DNA of 64,000 nt from Rhodobacteraceae bacterium LMO-JJ12 (GTDB lineage: Bacteria; Pseudomonadota; Alphaproteobacteria; Rhodobacterales; Rhodobacteraceae), in contig JAKGBX010000001.1 in NCBI GenBank assembly GCA_021555075.1, positions 2,232,001 to 2,296,000 of the forward strand. The letters are read 5' to 3'. How positions within the stretch are numbered: position 1 is the first letter of the stretch; every line of letters starts with the position of its first letter. The translations under genes and the position numbers were made by a program. Shown piece by piece: positions 27,072-36,192 of this stretch. The notes beneath the pieces are model-generated. The model did not search any database. It worked only from the letters and a program-made list of their open reading frames with translations, and was not told the origin of the DNA.

Positions 27072-27089
27072 TGACGTAACGCTACGTCA
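27072..27089. promoter_or_regulatory. Perfect 7-bp inverted repeat upstream of MFS gene
   Basis: TGACGTAACGCTACGTCA: arms TGACGTA and TACGTCA around ACGC. It lies 68 bp behind the cobA stop and 156 bp before the MFS start, where an operator would fit. There is no T-run, so a terminator is less likely. I cannot name the regulator. Confidence 0.35.
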
Positions 27090-27244
27090 GGGCATACTTG
27101 CGGCCCTCACGGCAAAGGGCTAGAGCGTTCTGCACTTAATCTGGGTCACAGATTTGATGCAAAACGCACGCAACGCTGATGGACGCGGGCCTTTGTCATT
27201 TCCCCCGATTCAAGAAAAACGCAAAAGGCTTTAGGCGATTTCAC

Positions 27245-28465
27245 ATGACAGAAGCCGTGGCAGAATTTGACGATACGCGCGCCAAGCGCAATGTAGCCAT
27301 CCTTGTAATGGCGCAGGCAATCTTGGGCGCACAGATGCCAATGATCTTCATCATTGGCGGATTGGCGGGGCAATCGCTCGCCTCAAACCCGTGTTTTGCG
27401 ACCTTGCCGATTTCTCTGATTGTGCTGGGGTCAATGCTGGCGGCAACGCCGGTGTCGGCGATCATGCAGAAGTATGGTCGTCGCACCGGGTTTTTCGTAG
27501 GTGCCACGTTTGGTGCAATTGGCGGCGCGGTTGGTGCCTATGGTCTTTATCAGGCGTCATTTCCGATTTTTCTTCTCGGCTCGCTGCTGACCGGCGTCTA
27601 TATGTCAGCGCACGGTTTCTATCGCTTTGCCGCCGCTGATACGGCGTCAGATGCGTTTCGTCCCAAGGCGATTTCTTATGTGATGGCAGGCGGATTGGCC
27701 TCGGCCATTATCGGCCCGCAGGTTGTAAAAGTCACCGCTGATGCCATGGCGATCCCGTTTATGGGCACCTATCTCGCGGTGATCCTGACCAATGTGTTCG
27801 GCTCGGCGCTGTTCCTGTTTCTCGATATTCCGACGCCCAAAGCGCCCGAGGAAGGCGCGCCCAAGGGGCGGTCGCGCCTTGAGTTGATCACCACGCCGGT
27901 CATCGCAGTCGCGGTGATCTGTGCAATGGTGTCTTATGCGCTGATGAATCTGGTGATGACTTCGACACCCTTGGCCGTGGTCGGCTGTGGATTTGAGACC
28001 AGCACCGCCGCAGATATCGTCTCAATGCACGTATTGGCGATGTATATTCCCAGCTTCTTTACCGGCCATCTGATCGCGCGGTTTGGTGTGCGAACGATCA
28101 TGGCCACTGGGCTGTTCATTCTGGCGGGCGCAGGGGCCGTTGCCTTGCAAGGAGTCGCGGTTGAAAACTTCTATATCGCACTGATCCTATTGGGCCTTGG
28201 TTGGAATTTCGGCTTTATTGGTGCCACGACGATGCTGGCGGCAAACCATGCGCCCGAAGAACGCGGGCGGATGCAGGGCCTCAACGATCTAATCGTGTTT
28301 GGCGGTGTGACCATGGCGTCGCTGGCGTCGGGCGGGTTGATGAACTGTTCTGGCGGGGATGCGCAAGCGGGATGGTCGGCCGTTAACCTTGCGATGGCAC
28401 CGTTCCTGATGCTGGCGGGTGGTGCGCTGATCTGGCTGGCGTTTCGGCGCGACGAGACGATCTGA
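27245..28465 (+). CDS. MFS transporter
   Basis: 406 residues with twelve hydrophobic segments. The loop MQKYGRRTGFF after the second segment is the MFS motif A, and a long central loop (around PKAPEEGAPKGRSRLE) divides the halves. Substrate is unknown; no close drug-exporter motif C is evident. ATG 27245 is chosen because FDDTRAKRNV leads directly to the first membrane helix. It ends 19 bp from the convergent phytoene-synthase-like gene. Confidence 0.85.
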   Translation: MTEAVAEFDDTRAKRNVAILVMAQAILGAQMPMIFIIGGLAGQSLASNPCFATLPISLIVLGSMLAATPVSAIMQKYGRRTGFFVGATFGAIGGAVGAYGLYQASFPIFLLGSLLTGVYMSAHGFYRFAAADTASDAFRPKAISYVMAGGLASAIIGPQVVKVTADAMAIPFMGTYLAVILTNVFGSALFLFLDIPTPKAPEEGAPKGRSRLELITTPVIAVAVICAMVSYALMNLVMTSTPLAVVGCGFETSTAADIVSMHVLAMYIPSFFTGHLIARFGVRTIMATGLFILAGAGAVALQGVAVENFYIALILLGLGWNFGFIGATTMLAANHAPEERGRMQGLNDLIVFGGVTMASLASGGLMNCSGGDAQAGWSAVNLAMAPFLMLAGGALIWLAFRRDETI

Positions 28466-28484
28466 AGGGAGCGCCTTGGCCGCG

Positions 28485-29249
28485 TTACCAGCGGTTCAGC
28501 AATGCGGCGCGCATCAGATCAAGGTTGGCGCGAAACGGACTTGGCAGGAGTGTTCCGCCCAGCACGGCCTCGGGGCGACGTTGTGCAAGGCGCAGCACCC
28601 GGCGAACACCCGACAGTGCAAGGAATGCGGGGCGTGCGGCCGGTTCAATCGTATCGCTGCGCGCCGCGTTGAGCGCGGCTATCCCCAAACCTGCCAGTTT
28701 TGCAATCGCTTGTGGGGTTTCATCGGGCAGAGGGTGACGCCCGGCGGCTTTCAGCGCGGGCACCGCCACCAACCAATTGGCAATGCCCTGCGCCCGCCCG
28801 GCATGTTGCGCGGCGTTGGATGCGTCTTTTCCAAGCATCCCCACCGCGACCTCGAGAAGGCGCCCGGACGTGTCATCAAGGTAGCTCAGAAGCTCGTCTT
28901 CGTTCTCGAATGGATCGTTGTAGACGTCGCGGGTGCGCGCTTCTGCCAATGTGATCAATGACTTCGTCTGCTCGGTGTCGATCACGAGCGCCAATGGCAC
29001 GATCACCTCATGGCGTCGCACCATGCCACCCGCTGCAATCTCGCCCAACGCATCAATCCACCATTGCAGCCGGATTTCGGCAATCCCCGGTTCAGCAGTG
29101 AGCCACGGCACCCGCGCCACTTCGACGTTGAAGGCATAGAGCGGGAATAGCGCATTGCGTGCCTTTGGCGGGGCGGCCATCACGGCCTTGAAACGCGCGG
29201 GATCGCCGCGCTCGACTATGCCGGCACAAGCGGCCAGATCATCACTCAT
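28485..29249 (-). CDS. Squalene/phytoene synthase-like protein (NDUFAF6 type)
   Basis: 254 residues with the all-helical trans-isoprenyl synthase fold (FPLYAFNVEVARVPWL; IRLQWWIDAL). The aspartate-rich motifs for metal-diphosphate binding are poorly kept: LQWWIDALGEI and YLDDTSGRLLEVAVG replace the usual D-x-x-x-D regions. This pattern fits the non-catalytic relatives, including mitochondrial complex I assembly factor NDUFAF6. It is the last gene of an operon with cimA and a hydrolase; its start overlaps the hydrolase stop by ATGA. Carotenoid genes are absent here. Confidence 0.75.
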   Translation of the reverse strand: MSDDLAACAGIVERGDPARFKAVMAAPPKARNALFPLYAFNVEVARVPWLTAEPGIAEIRLQWWIDALGEIAAGGMVRRHEVIVPLALVIDTEQTKSLITLAEARTRDVYNDPFENEDELLSYLDDTSGRLLEVAVGMLGKDASNAAQHAGRAQGIANWLVAVPALKAAGRHPLPDETPQAIAKLAGLGIAALNAARSDTIEPAARPAFLALSGVRRVLRLAQRRPEAVLGGTLLPSPFRANLDLMRAALLNRW

Positions 29250-30223
29250 TTCATAAATGCCTCGATCAGGGCGCGGGTTTGTGGCGCATCGACAATGGCG
29301 AGATGTCCAACACCCGACACAATTTCATAACGCCCGTTGGCGTTGGCGGGCGCAAGGGTCTGCTCATAAAGCGCGGCGTCAAAGGCTTCGTCCTTGTCCC
29401 CGGCGACCAGCAGGAATTCGGGCAATTTGGCGACGTCGACCAGCCAATCGCGCCGGGGGGCGTAGCTCTGGTTCAGCCGCCACGAATAGGCGGTTGTGGC
29501 GGTGTGGCCCATAGGCCCGTCGAGCACGGCGCGGGGCATGTTGAACTGGATGACCGTAAGATGGTCAAGCGCGTGAATACCCACCATGTTGAGCATTGAA
29601 AGACCGACCATCCGGCGCACCAGCGTATGCGCCCAGCCACCCGAATTGGGCCGCGTCATCGGTGCGTCGTATTGGAGGAAAGGCGCCAGAAGGATCGCCT
29701 TGTCGATCAGGGCGCGATGCGCACCGCCCGCCATGCGCACCACCAGTCCGCCACCCGAGGAATGGCCCAGGAGGATCACCTGTTGATCGGGTTTGGCGAA
29801 TTGGGCGATCAGGTCGGCGAGGTCATCTTCTAACTGGCCGATATAATCGACATCGCCGCGAGTCCCCGGACCGTTCCAATGGCCGCGCAGGTTTGGCACG
29901 AGGATGTCGGCGTTTGGCGCGAGACTGTTGGCGAGACCTGTGAATTGAGCGCCTTGCCAGCCGGATCCATGCAGCATGATCAGCAAGGGCGCGCCTTGGT
30001 CGCCTTGCAGATAGCCGACCGGCGAGCTTTGACCATCGCGGGTTTTCGCATCGACCTGCGGTAATGCAAGAACCTTACCGGACTTAGAATTCATCCCTTC
30101 AAAATTAAGCGATTGCAGCCGCCCCTTCATCTCTATTCTTGGTTGCGAAACTATCATCCCCAGTGCGATGGCGAAAAAAATGCCGAGGCTGATCGCCGCT
30201 GAGATCAGGATCTTGGTCAGCAT
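29246..30223 (-). CDS. Alpha/beta hydrolase, membrane-anchored
   Basis: 325 residues from ATG 30223. An N-terminal hydrophobic helix (LISAAISLGIFFAIALGMI) suggests a signal anchor. Hydrolase marks are LLIMLHGSGWQG (oxyanion region), LLGHSSGGGLVV (nucleophile Ser in GHSSG), GDKDEAFD (acid) and GVGHLAIV (His). The substrate is unknown. The start is one base after the cimA stop, and the end overlaps the next gene, so it is the middle gene of a three-gene operon. Upstream in-frame codons lie inside cimA. Confidence 0.85.
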   Translation of the reverse strand: MLTKILISAAISLGIFFAIALGMIVSQPRIEMKGRLQSLNFEGMNSKSGKVLALPQVDAKTRDGQSSPVGYLQGDQGAPLLIMLHGSGWQGAQFTGLANSLAPNADILVPNLRGHWNGPGTRGDVDYIGQLEDDLADLIAQFAKPDQQVILLGHSSGGGLVVRMAGGAHRALIDKAILLAPFLQYDAPMTRPNSGGWAHTLVRRMVGLSMLNMVGIHALDHLTVIQFNMPRAVLDGPMGHTATTAYSWRLNQSYAPRRDWLVDVAKLPEFLLVAGDKDEAFDAALYEQTLAPANANGRYEIVSGVGHLAIVDAPQTRALIEAFMK

Positions 30224-30224
30224 T

Positions 30225-31841
30225 TCAGCCCGCGGCTCCGTCGCGCAGGAGCTTCCAGTTGATCGCATCAAGCAGCGCATCAAAGGACGCATCAACAATG
30301 TTGGGAGACACGCCGACAGTCGACCAGCGCCGTCCCTGCCCGTCTTCGCTGTCGATGATGACACGGGTGACGGCTTCGGTGCCACCTTGGGTGATGCGCA
30401 CCTTGAAATCGACCAGCCGCACATCATCGGTCAATCCCTGATAGCGCCCCAGATCCTTGGAGAGCGCTTTGGAAAGCGCGTTGACCGGGCCACGATCAGA
30501 GCCGCTTTCATCCAGGCTTTCAGAAACCGAGAGCTTCTTTTCGCCATCAATCTTGACCACCACGACCGCTTCGGAGAGCGACACCATGCGGTCATATTTG
30601 TTCTTGCGCCGCTCGACAGTGACCTTGTAGCGTTTGACCTCGAAAAACTCGGGCATGATGCCAAGTTCACGGCGCGCCAGAAGCTCAAAGCTGGCCTGTG
30701 CGCTGTCATAGGTATAACCCAACGCTTCGCGTGATTTGATCTCATCAAGGATGCGGCTCAGCGCGGGATCGCCTGCTTCGGTTTCGATCCCCGCTTCGGC
30801 CAGACGGCGGCGCAGGTTGGATTGTCCGGCCTGATTGGACATCGGAATGATGCGCGAATTGCCGACCAGTTCGGGCGCGATATGCTCATAAGTGGTGGGG
30901 TCTTTGAGGATCGCAGAAGCGTGCAGGCCCGCCTTGTGGGCGAATGCGCTGGCGCCGACATAGGGGGCCTGGCGCATCGGCACGCGGTTGAGGATATCGT
31001 CAAGCTGACGCGACGCGTGGGTGAGGTTTTTCAGCGCGTCGTGGGTTATTCCGATTTCAAATTTGCTGGCGTAGGGTTCTTTGAGCAGCAGCGTCGGGAT
31101 CAAGGTGGTGAGGTTGGCATTGCCACAGCGTTCGCCAAGACCGTTGAGCGTGCCCTGGACCTGGCGCGCGCCAGCGTTGATGGCAGCCAGCGACCCGGCA
31201 ACGGCATTTTCAGTGTCATTATGGGTGTGAATACCCAAATGATCGCCCGGAACCCCGGCTTCGATCACCGCGCGGGTGATCTGGTGGATTTCGCTGGGCA
31301 ATGTGCCGCCGTTGGTGTCACAGAGCACGCCCCATCTGGCCCCGGCTTTGAACGCCGCCAGCACGCATTCGAGCGCATAGGGCGCGTTGGCTTTGTAGCC
31401 GTCAAAGAAATGCTCGGCGTCAAACAGTGCCTCGCGGCCTTGCGCGACCATATGGGCGACCGAGGCGCGGATGTTTTCGACGTTTTCGTCAAGCGTGATG
31501 CCAAGCGCGGTTTTGACGTGGAAATCATGGGTTTTGCCGACAAGACACACTGCTGGCGTGTTGGCGTTCATCACCTCGGCCAGCACATCATCGTTTTCCG
31601 CCGAGCGCCCGGCGCGTTTGGTCATGCCAAAGGCGGTAAAGGTGGCGCGGGTTTTGGGCGCTTCATTGAAAAAATCGCTGTCGGTCGGGTTCGCCCCGGG
31701 CCAGCCGCCTTCGATGTAGTCCACGCCCAGGGTGTCGAGCGTCTTGGCGATTGCGTGTTTCTCAGGGGTTGAGAATTGCACGCCTTGGGTTTGTTGACCG
31801 TCACGCAGGGTGGTGTCGTAGATATAGAGACGTTCGCTCAT
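30225..31841 (-). CDS. cimA: (R)-citramalate synthase
   Basis: Condenses pyruvate and acetyl-CoA to citramalate, giving a threonine-independent route to 2-oxobutyrate and isoleucine. It is 538 residues. The TIM-barrel start has IYDTTLRDGQQTQGVQF with the metal-binding Asp; HTHNDTENAVAGSL and NGLGERCGNAN are further HMGL-like signatures, and a C-terminal LeuA-type regulatory domain is present (about 400-530). The overall form fits CimA rather than LeuA. A 265-bp gap with a large inverted repeat separates it from cysS. Confidence 0.92.
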   Translation of the reverse strand: MSERLYIYDTTLRDGQQTQGVQFSTPEKHAIAKTLDTLGVDYIEGGWPGANPTDSDFFNEAPKTRATFTAFGMTKRAGRSAENDDVLAEVMNANTPAVCLVGKTHDFHVKTALGITLDENVENIRASVAHMVAQGREALFDAEHFFDGYKANAPYALECVLAAFKAGARWGVLCDTNGGTLPSEIHQITRAVIEAGVPGDHLGIHTHNDTENAVAGSLAAINAGARQVQGTLNGLGERCGNANLTTLIPTLLLKEPYASKFEIGITHDALKNLTHASRQLDDILNRVPMRQAPYVGASAFAHKAGLHASAILKDPTTYEHIAPELVGNSRIIPMSNQAGQSNLRRRLAEAGIETEAGDPALSRILDEIKSREALGYTYDSAQASFELLARRELGIMPEFFEVKRYKVTVERRKNKYDRMVSLSEAVVVVKIDGEKKLSVSESLDESGSDRGPVNALSKALSKDLGRYQGLTDDVRLVDFKVRITQGGTEAVTRVIIDSEDGQGRRWSTVGVSPNIVDASFDALLDAINWKLLRDGAAG

Positions 31842-32110
31842 GCCTTGGTCCCCCGCCCGGCTTGTCCGGGCAGCGCCCCGTCGGCCGACAGGTTATGCGT
31901 CGCGAATGCCAAGAGGTGCGCATGCGCCATGCCCGACCTCGGGAGGGCTGATGCGTCGGTGTGCGACGGTCGTTCGCGATATTGCCAGCGCGGCGCGCGC
32001 GGCGGGTGTTGGAAGAATGCCCTCCCGTGGGGGAGGTCGGGCATGGCGCCTGCGCGCCGGGTGTGAGGTTTGGCCGATGCGCCGAATTCGAGAGAGACAG
32101 AGAGAGTCAT
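31838..32110 (-). CDS. Doubtful 90-residue reading frame between cysS and cimA
   Basis: ATG at 32110 overlaps the cysS stop as ATGA, and its own stop overlaps the cimA start as ATGA. That spacing normally indicates a real coupled gene. However, most of it is encoded by the inverted repeat at 31918-32055, and the protein ([20 protein letters not shown] start; Arg/Pro/His-rich) shows no domain. I consider it more likely a by-product of a repeat element than a conserved gene. Confidence 0.2.
   Translation of the reverse strand: MTLSVSLEFGASAKPHTRRAGAMPDLPHGRAFFQHPPRAPRWQYRERPSHTDASALPRSGMAHAHLLAFATHNLSADGALPGQAGRGTKA
31918..32055. repeat. Large imperfect inverted repeat (about 138 bp)
   Basis: Arm GCGCCATGCCCGACCTC at 31924-31940 is matched perfectly by its reverse complement at 32033-32049. 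The inner pair GGGAGGGC (31941-31948) and GCCCTCCC (32019-32026) adds 8 bp, with 6 bases bulged on the right, and about 5 outer pairs follow after a mismatch. The loop is about 70 nt. A smaller hairpin CCCGG-CTTGT-CCGGG (31856-31870), followed by GGCAGCGCCCCG, resembles part of the dispersed element. It could be a MITE-like or REP-like insertion or a transcript stabiliser/terminator. Confidence 0.75.
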
Positions 32111-33495
32111 TTCAACGCCTCCAGTTTGGCGGGGTCGAAGTTGGGCAAAATGTCTGCGTGCGGACCAGAATCGGTCACACTCAATTTCAGCCCCGCAGCT
32201 TCCAATCCAGCTTTCAGCTTATCGGCGCCAGCGTAATCTTTGTCGTTGCGATACTGCTGCCACTTAACAAGCAGAGGACGAAGCACATCGTGATATCCTC
32301 CCCAAGTTGATACGATTGGGGGATCACCACGAAACCATTCGACGTCTTCGGCAGACGGGAGGCCAATTAGGTCCATTGCGGCTTTTACCATTTCAGCTTC
32401 GTCAGCCTTAACCAATTCATGAATCAGCGCGATAAAGCCTGCCGTATTAAGATCGTCCGCGAGCATCTCAACTAGATAGTCGGGTACATTTACTTGCCCT
32501 ACGCCGTTTGTCAGCTTGTACCACTTGCGCAGCGTTGCCTCCGCCTCCGCCCGCTTCTTCTCGGTCCAGTCCATCGGCTTACGGTAATGCGTGCTTAGAA
32601 ACACGAACCGGATCACTTCGCCCGGAACGCCCTGTTCGAGCAAATCCCGCACGGTGAAGAAGTTGCCCAAACTCTTGGACATCTTCTTGCCCTCGACCTG
32701 CAACATCTCGTTGTGCATCCAGACCTTCGCAAACGTGTCATCGCCATGCGCACAGCAGCTTTGTGCGATCTCGTTCTCGTGGTGCGGGAACATCAGGTCG
32801 TTGCCGCCGCCGTGAATGTCAAACGTCTCGCCCAGCAACTCATAAGACATCGCCGAGCATTCGATATGCCAGCCCGGACGGCCCCGGCCCCAGGGGGAAT
32901 CCCAGCCGGGCAGATCATCCGACGAGGGTTTCCACAAAACGAAATCCATCGGGTTGCGTTTGTAGGGCGCTACTTCAACACGCGCGCCGGCGATCATGTC
33001 ATCGACCGAACGGCCCGAAAGTGCGCCGTAATGGTCGCGCCAACTGTCTACCGCGAAGAGCACATGGCCCTCGGCCTCGTAAGCGTGGCCCTTGGCGATC
33101 AGATCTTCGATCATCGCCACCATCTGGGGGATGTATTGCGTCGCGCGTGGCATATGCGTCGGCTCAAGCGCGCCGAGTGCGCCCATGTCGTCGAGGAACC
33201 ATTGGGTCGTCTCGGCCGTGATTTCCGAAATCGAGCGGCCGCTGGCGGCGGCGCGGGCGTTAATCTTGTCGTCCACATCGGTGAAGTTGCGCACATATGT
33301 GACGTGGTCAGGGCCATAGACGTGCCGGAGCAGGCGAAACAGCACGTCAAACACCACCACGGGGCGCGCGTTGCCGATATGGGCGCGGTCATAAACCGTC
33401 GGTCCACAGACATACATCCGAACATTGTCAGGATCGATCGGCGCGAACGCCTCTTTGTGGCGGGTCTTGGTGTTGTAGAGTTTGATATCGGTCAT
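32107..33495 (-). CDS. cysS: Cysteine--tRNA ligase
   Basis: Charges tRNA-Cys. It is 462 residues. The HIGH motif is HIGN at 39-42, the zinc Cys30 is in [21 protein letters not shown] carries another zinc Cys, and KKMSKSLGN is the KMSKS loop. The C-terminal DALR-type and anticodon part (about 325-425) is encoded by DNA of about 48-53% GC between 32281 and 32520, clearly below the two-thirds GC of the adjacent block 32521-32580. The reading frame is intact. Confidence 0.97.
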   Translation of the reverse strand: MTDIKLYNTKTRHKEAFAPIDPDNVRMYVCGPTVYDRAHIGNARPVVVFDVLFRLLRHVYGPDHVTYVRNFTDVDDKINARAAASGRSISEITAETTQWFLDDMGALGALEPTHMPRATQYIPQMVAMIEDLIAKGHAYEAEGHVLFAVDSWRDHYGALSGRSVDDMIAGARVEVAPYKRNPMDFVLWKPSSDDLPGWDSPWGRGRPGWHIECSAMSYELLGETFDIHGGGNDLMFPHHENEIAQSCCAHGDDTFAKVWMHNEMLQVEGKKMSKSLGNFFTVRDLLEQGVPGEVIRFVFLSTHYRKPMDWTEKKRAEAEATLRKWYKLTNGVGQVNVPDYLVEMLADDLNTAGFIALIHELVKADEAEMVKAAMDLIGLPSAEDVEWFRGDPPIVSTWGGYHDVLRPLLVKWQQYRNDKDYAGADKLKAGLEAAGLKLSVTDSGPHADILPNFDPAKLEALK

Positions 33496-33786
33496 GGGCG
33501 CCCTCGCACGCGGCTTCGCGGCGGGCTTATCAACTTCTCAACTGAGAGGAAACGATGAAGAACAGCCCGCTTGACGATGTCAGCAGGTAATGCAGCAAAT
33601 AATGATGCAGGTTCTTATCATGCGCCAGAGGTTAGGGGATATGCTGAGGCTTGCCAAGATGGAGTTTGCAGTTATCCGGTGCGGGCTGACCAAAAAGGCG
33701 CCGGTCGCTTTGCCGCGACGTAACGGTATGGCGTGCGATTGACATCCCCTGCCCGCCCGCGCCTGCATGGCGCCTAAAGCGGAAAC

Positions 33787-34974
33787 ATGGGGAATCAGAT
33801 GCAGCTTGCCAACCGTATCAGCACGTTGACTCCGGATGCCTCGGGGGGCTGGGAGATCTATTTTCGCGCACGCGCCATGGTGGAAGCGGGTGAAAATATC
33901 ACCGAGCTGACCATCGGCGAGCATGATATCGGCACCGATGTTGCGATCCTTGACGAGATCCACCGGGCGGCGCTTGCGGGTCATACGGGTTATGCTGCGA
34001 TCCCCGGCATCCCCGCTTTGCGCGACGAGATCGCAGCGCGAGTGCAGGCGGCCACCGGGGTTGAGACCACGCGCGACAATGTGGTGATCACGCCGGGCGG
34101 GCAAGCCGGGCTTTTTGCGGCCCATATGGCGACCTGTGATCCCGGTGATGCGGCGCTGTTTATTGACCCCTATTATGCCACCTACCCAGGCACCATTCGC
34201 GGCGCGGGCGCGGTGGCCCATGCCATCCCGGCGTTTGCCAAGGACGCGTTTCAACCCGATCCCATGGCGATTGCCAAGGCGGCAAAGGCTACAGGCGCGC
34301 GATCGCTTTTGATCAACACGCCCAACAATCCCACCGGGGTGGTCTATTCCCGCGCCACGCTGGAAGGCATTGCGGATGCCGCAAAGGCCGAGAATTTCTG
34401 GATAATTTCCGATGAGGTCTACGACACGCAGCTTTGGGAGGGGACGCATTTGTCGATCCGCGCCCTGCCCGACATGGCGGCGCGCACGTTGGTTATCGGT
34501 TCGATGTCGAAAAGCCACGCCATGACCGGCAGCCGTGTTGGTTGGGCGGTCGGACCGAAAGATGCGGTGGCGCAGATGATCAATCTCGCCATCCACACAA
34601 CTTATGGCGTTGCAGGCTTCATTCAGGAGGCCGCGTTGTTTGCACTGCGCCAGGGGCCAGCGTTCGAAGAGAGCATCGCAGCCCCGTTCCGGCGTCGGCG
34701 CGAGATTGCCCTGAAGATCCTTGGGCGTCAGAACCTGGTGCATGCCGTGCCGCCACAAGGCGCGATGTATGTCATGCTCGATATTCGCGCCACCGGGCTG
34801 TCAGGGATCGAGTTCGCCGAACGCCTGCTGAGCGAACGCAAGATTGCGGTGATGCCCGGAGAGAGCTTTGGCACCTCTGCTGCGGGTCATGTTCGGGTGG
34901 CGTTGACCATAGAAGACAAGGCCTTTGCCAAGGCATTCGAGGAGGTCCTGAAATTTGCCGCCGGGCAAATCTGA
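33787..34974 (+). CDS. Class I/II pyridoxal-phosphate aminotransferase
   Basis: 395 residues from ATG 33787; ATG 33799 (MQLANRIS) is also possible. PLP lysine K242 lies in GSMSKSHAMTGSRVGW, with NTPNNPTGVVYS and IISDEVYDTQLW as the usual cofactor-contact segments. The fold-I aspartate-aminotransferase type is clear; the amino donor is not. The 291-bp divergent gap to cysS holds a short 11-codon frame with a ribosome-site-like GAGAGGAAACG before it (33555-33590), and a 50-codon frame at 33590-33742; neither is convincing. Confidence 0.88.
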   Translation: MGNQMQLANRISTLTPDASGGWEIYFRARAMVEAGENITELTIGEHDIGTDVAILDEIHRAALAGHTGYAAIPGIPALRDEIAARVQAATGVETTRDNVVITPGGQAGLFAAHMATCDPGDAALFIDPYYATYPGTIRGAGAVAHAIPAFAKDAFQPDPMAIAKAAKATGARSLLINTPNNPTGVVYSRATLEGIADAAKAENFWIISDEVYDTQLWEGTHLSIRALPDMAARTLVIGSMSKSHAMTGSRVGWAVGPKDAVAQMINLAIHTTYGVAGFIQEAALFALRQGPAFEESIAAPFRRRREIALKILGRQNLVHAVPPQGAMYVMLDIRATGLSGIEFAERLLSERKIAVMPGESFGTSAAGHVRVALTIEDKAFAKAFEEVLKFAAGQI

Positions 34975-35037
34975 TTGATTTGAAGGCCGCGCTACGCCTA
35001 TCCTGCTCTCAGTCATTTATTGATTGAGAGAATTGAG

Positions 35038-35967
35038 ATGAAACGCATTTTGTTTGGCTGGCTGGCCCTGGCATTCCTTTTCACCGCGCCACTTGTGGCG
35101 CAGACCTATCCTGATCCCGAAGCGACGACGGTCAATGACTTCGCCGGGTTGCTATCAGACGAAGCCGAGGCGGCGCTTGTCAGCGAGCTTGAAACGCTGC
35201 GCACCGAGACCGGCGTGGTGATGACGGTGGTGACGTTGTCGCGCAAGGAAACCTTTGCGCCTGACCAAAGCGCAGAAGAATTTGCCCAAGGGCTATTCGA
35301 TCAATGGAAAATCGGCGATGCGGAGCGCAATGACGGTGTGCTTTTCCTTGTCTTACAAGCCGATCGGGAAATCCGCATTCAGCTTGGCGGAGCTTATGGT
35401 CAGGATTGGCAGCTTGCCACGATCATAGTTCTCAGCCGCTCGATCTTGCCCGCGTTCAAACAGGACCGCTATGAAGAAGGTATCCGCGCGGGCGTCAGCG
35501 ACACCATTGCAACCATCGTCAAACCCTATCTTGCAGGGGCAGAAGCGCCTGAAACCGAAGGCACGGGCAGCGATACTCTTGGCAGCGAGCCTGTCGGCGG
35601 TGGCGAACCTGTAAGCGAAGGTGCGGACGATGCCGAGGAAAGCAGTGGCGGGGCGAGCGGCTGGTGGGCAGCGATTATCTTTGCCCCCATCGCACTCTTG
35701 ATCGGCTGGGGCGTGATGAAATCCAAACTGGCCAAATGCCCGGAGTGCGGCAACCGGGGCCTCAAGGTGACCAGCAACCGGATTGAGGAACCCACAGAGA
35801 CAGCGCCGGGACGTGGCGAACGCATCACGACATGTGAGAAATGCGGCCATCGCAGCGTCAAACCATACACCATCGCGGCCAAAGGCAGCGACAAGAAAGA
35901 CGACGCCCCACCGCCCGATTTGGGCGGCGGGACATCCGGCAAGGGGGGCGCCACCGGAAAGTGGTAA
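35038..35967 (+). CDS. TPM-domain membrane protein with C-terminal zinc ribbon
   Basis: 309 residues. The signal peptide is FGWLALAFLFTAPLVAQ. A TPM (PF04536) domain spans about 30-163 with the NDGVLFLVLQADREIRIQLG core. An acidic Gly/Glu/Ser linker (170-207) precedes one membrane helix (209-227), and then a zinc-ribbon-like Cys set (C234, C237, C266, C269) would lie in the cytoplasm, ending in a Gly/Lys tail. TPM domains occur in photosystem II repair and envelope proteins. The ribbon differs from the usual low-complexity or Gly-rich tail. ATG 35038 follows the aminotransferase by 63 bp. Confidence 0.8.
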   Translation: MKRILFGWLALAFLFTAPLVAQTYPDPEATTVNDFAGLLSDEAEAALVSELETLRTETGVVMTVVTLSRKETFAPDQSAEEFAQGLFDQWKIGDAERNDGVLFLVLQADREIRIQLGGAYGQDWQLATIIVLSRSILPAFKQDRYEEGIRAGVSDTIATIVKPYLAGAEAPETEGTGSDTLGSEPVGGGEPVSEGADDAEESSGGASGWWAAIIFAPIALLIGWGVMKSKLAKCPECGNRGLKVTSNRIEEPTETAPGRGERITTCEKCGHRSVKPYTIAAKGSDKKDDAPPPDLGGGTSGKGGATGKW

Positions 35968-36192
35968 TGCGCAAGGTCTGAAAACGACCCCCTGTCGCAA
36001 TTGATGCAGAAGCGTCCAAATGTTCCGGCCAACCTGATGGCTGGAACAAGATGGAACGCATAATGCAAGAGCCCGCCTGCAAGATTGCTCTGGTGATCCG
36101 CACAATCGGTGCGGAACGCGGCCGCGCGGCACGTGGACGACCGGTTTTCTTCTGAATTCACAAGGAGGAGAACAACCGGAGACATAAATGAC

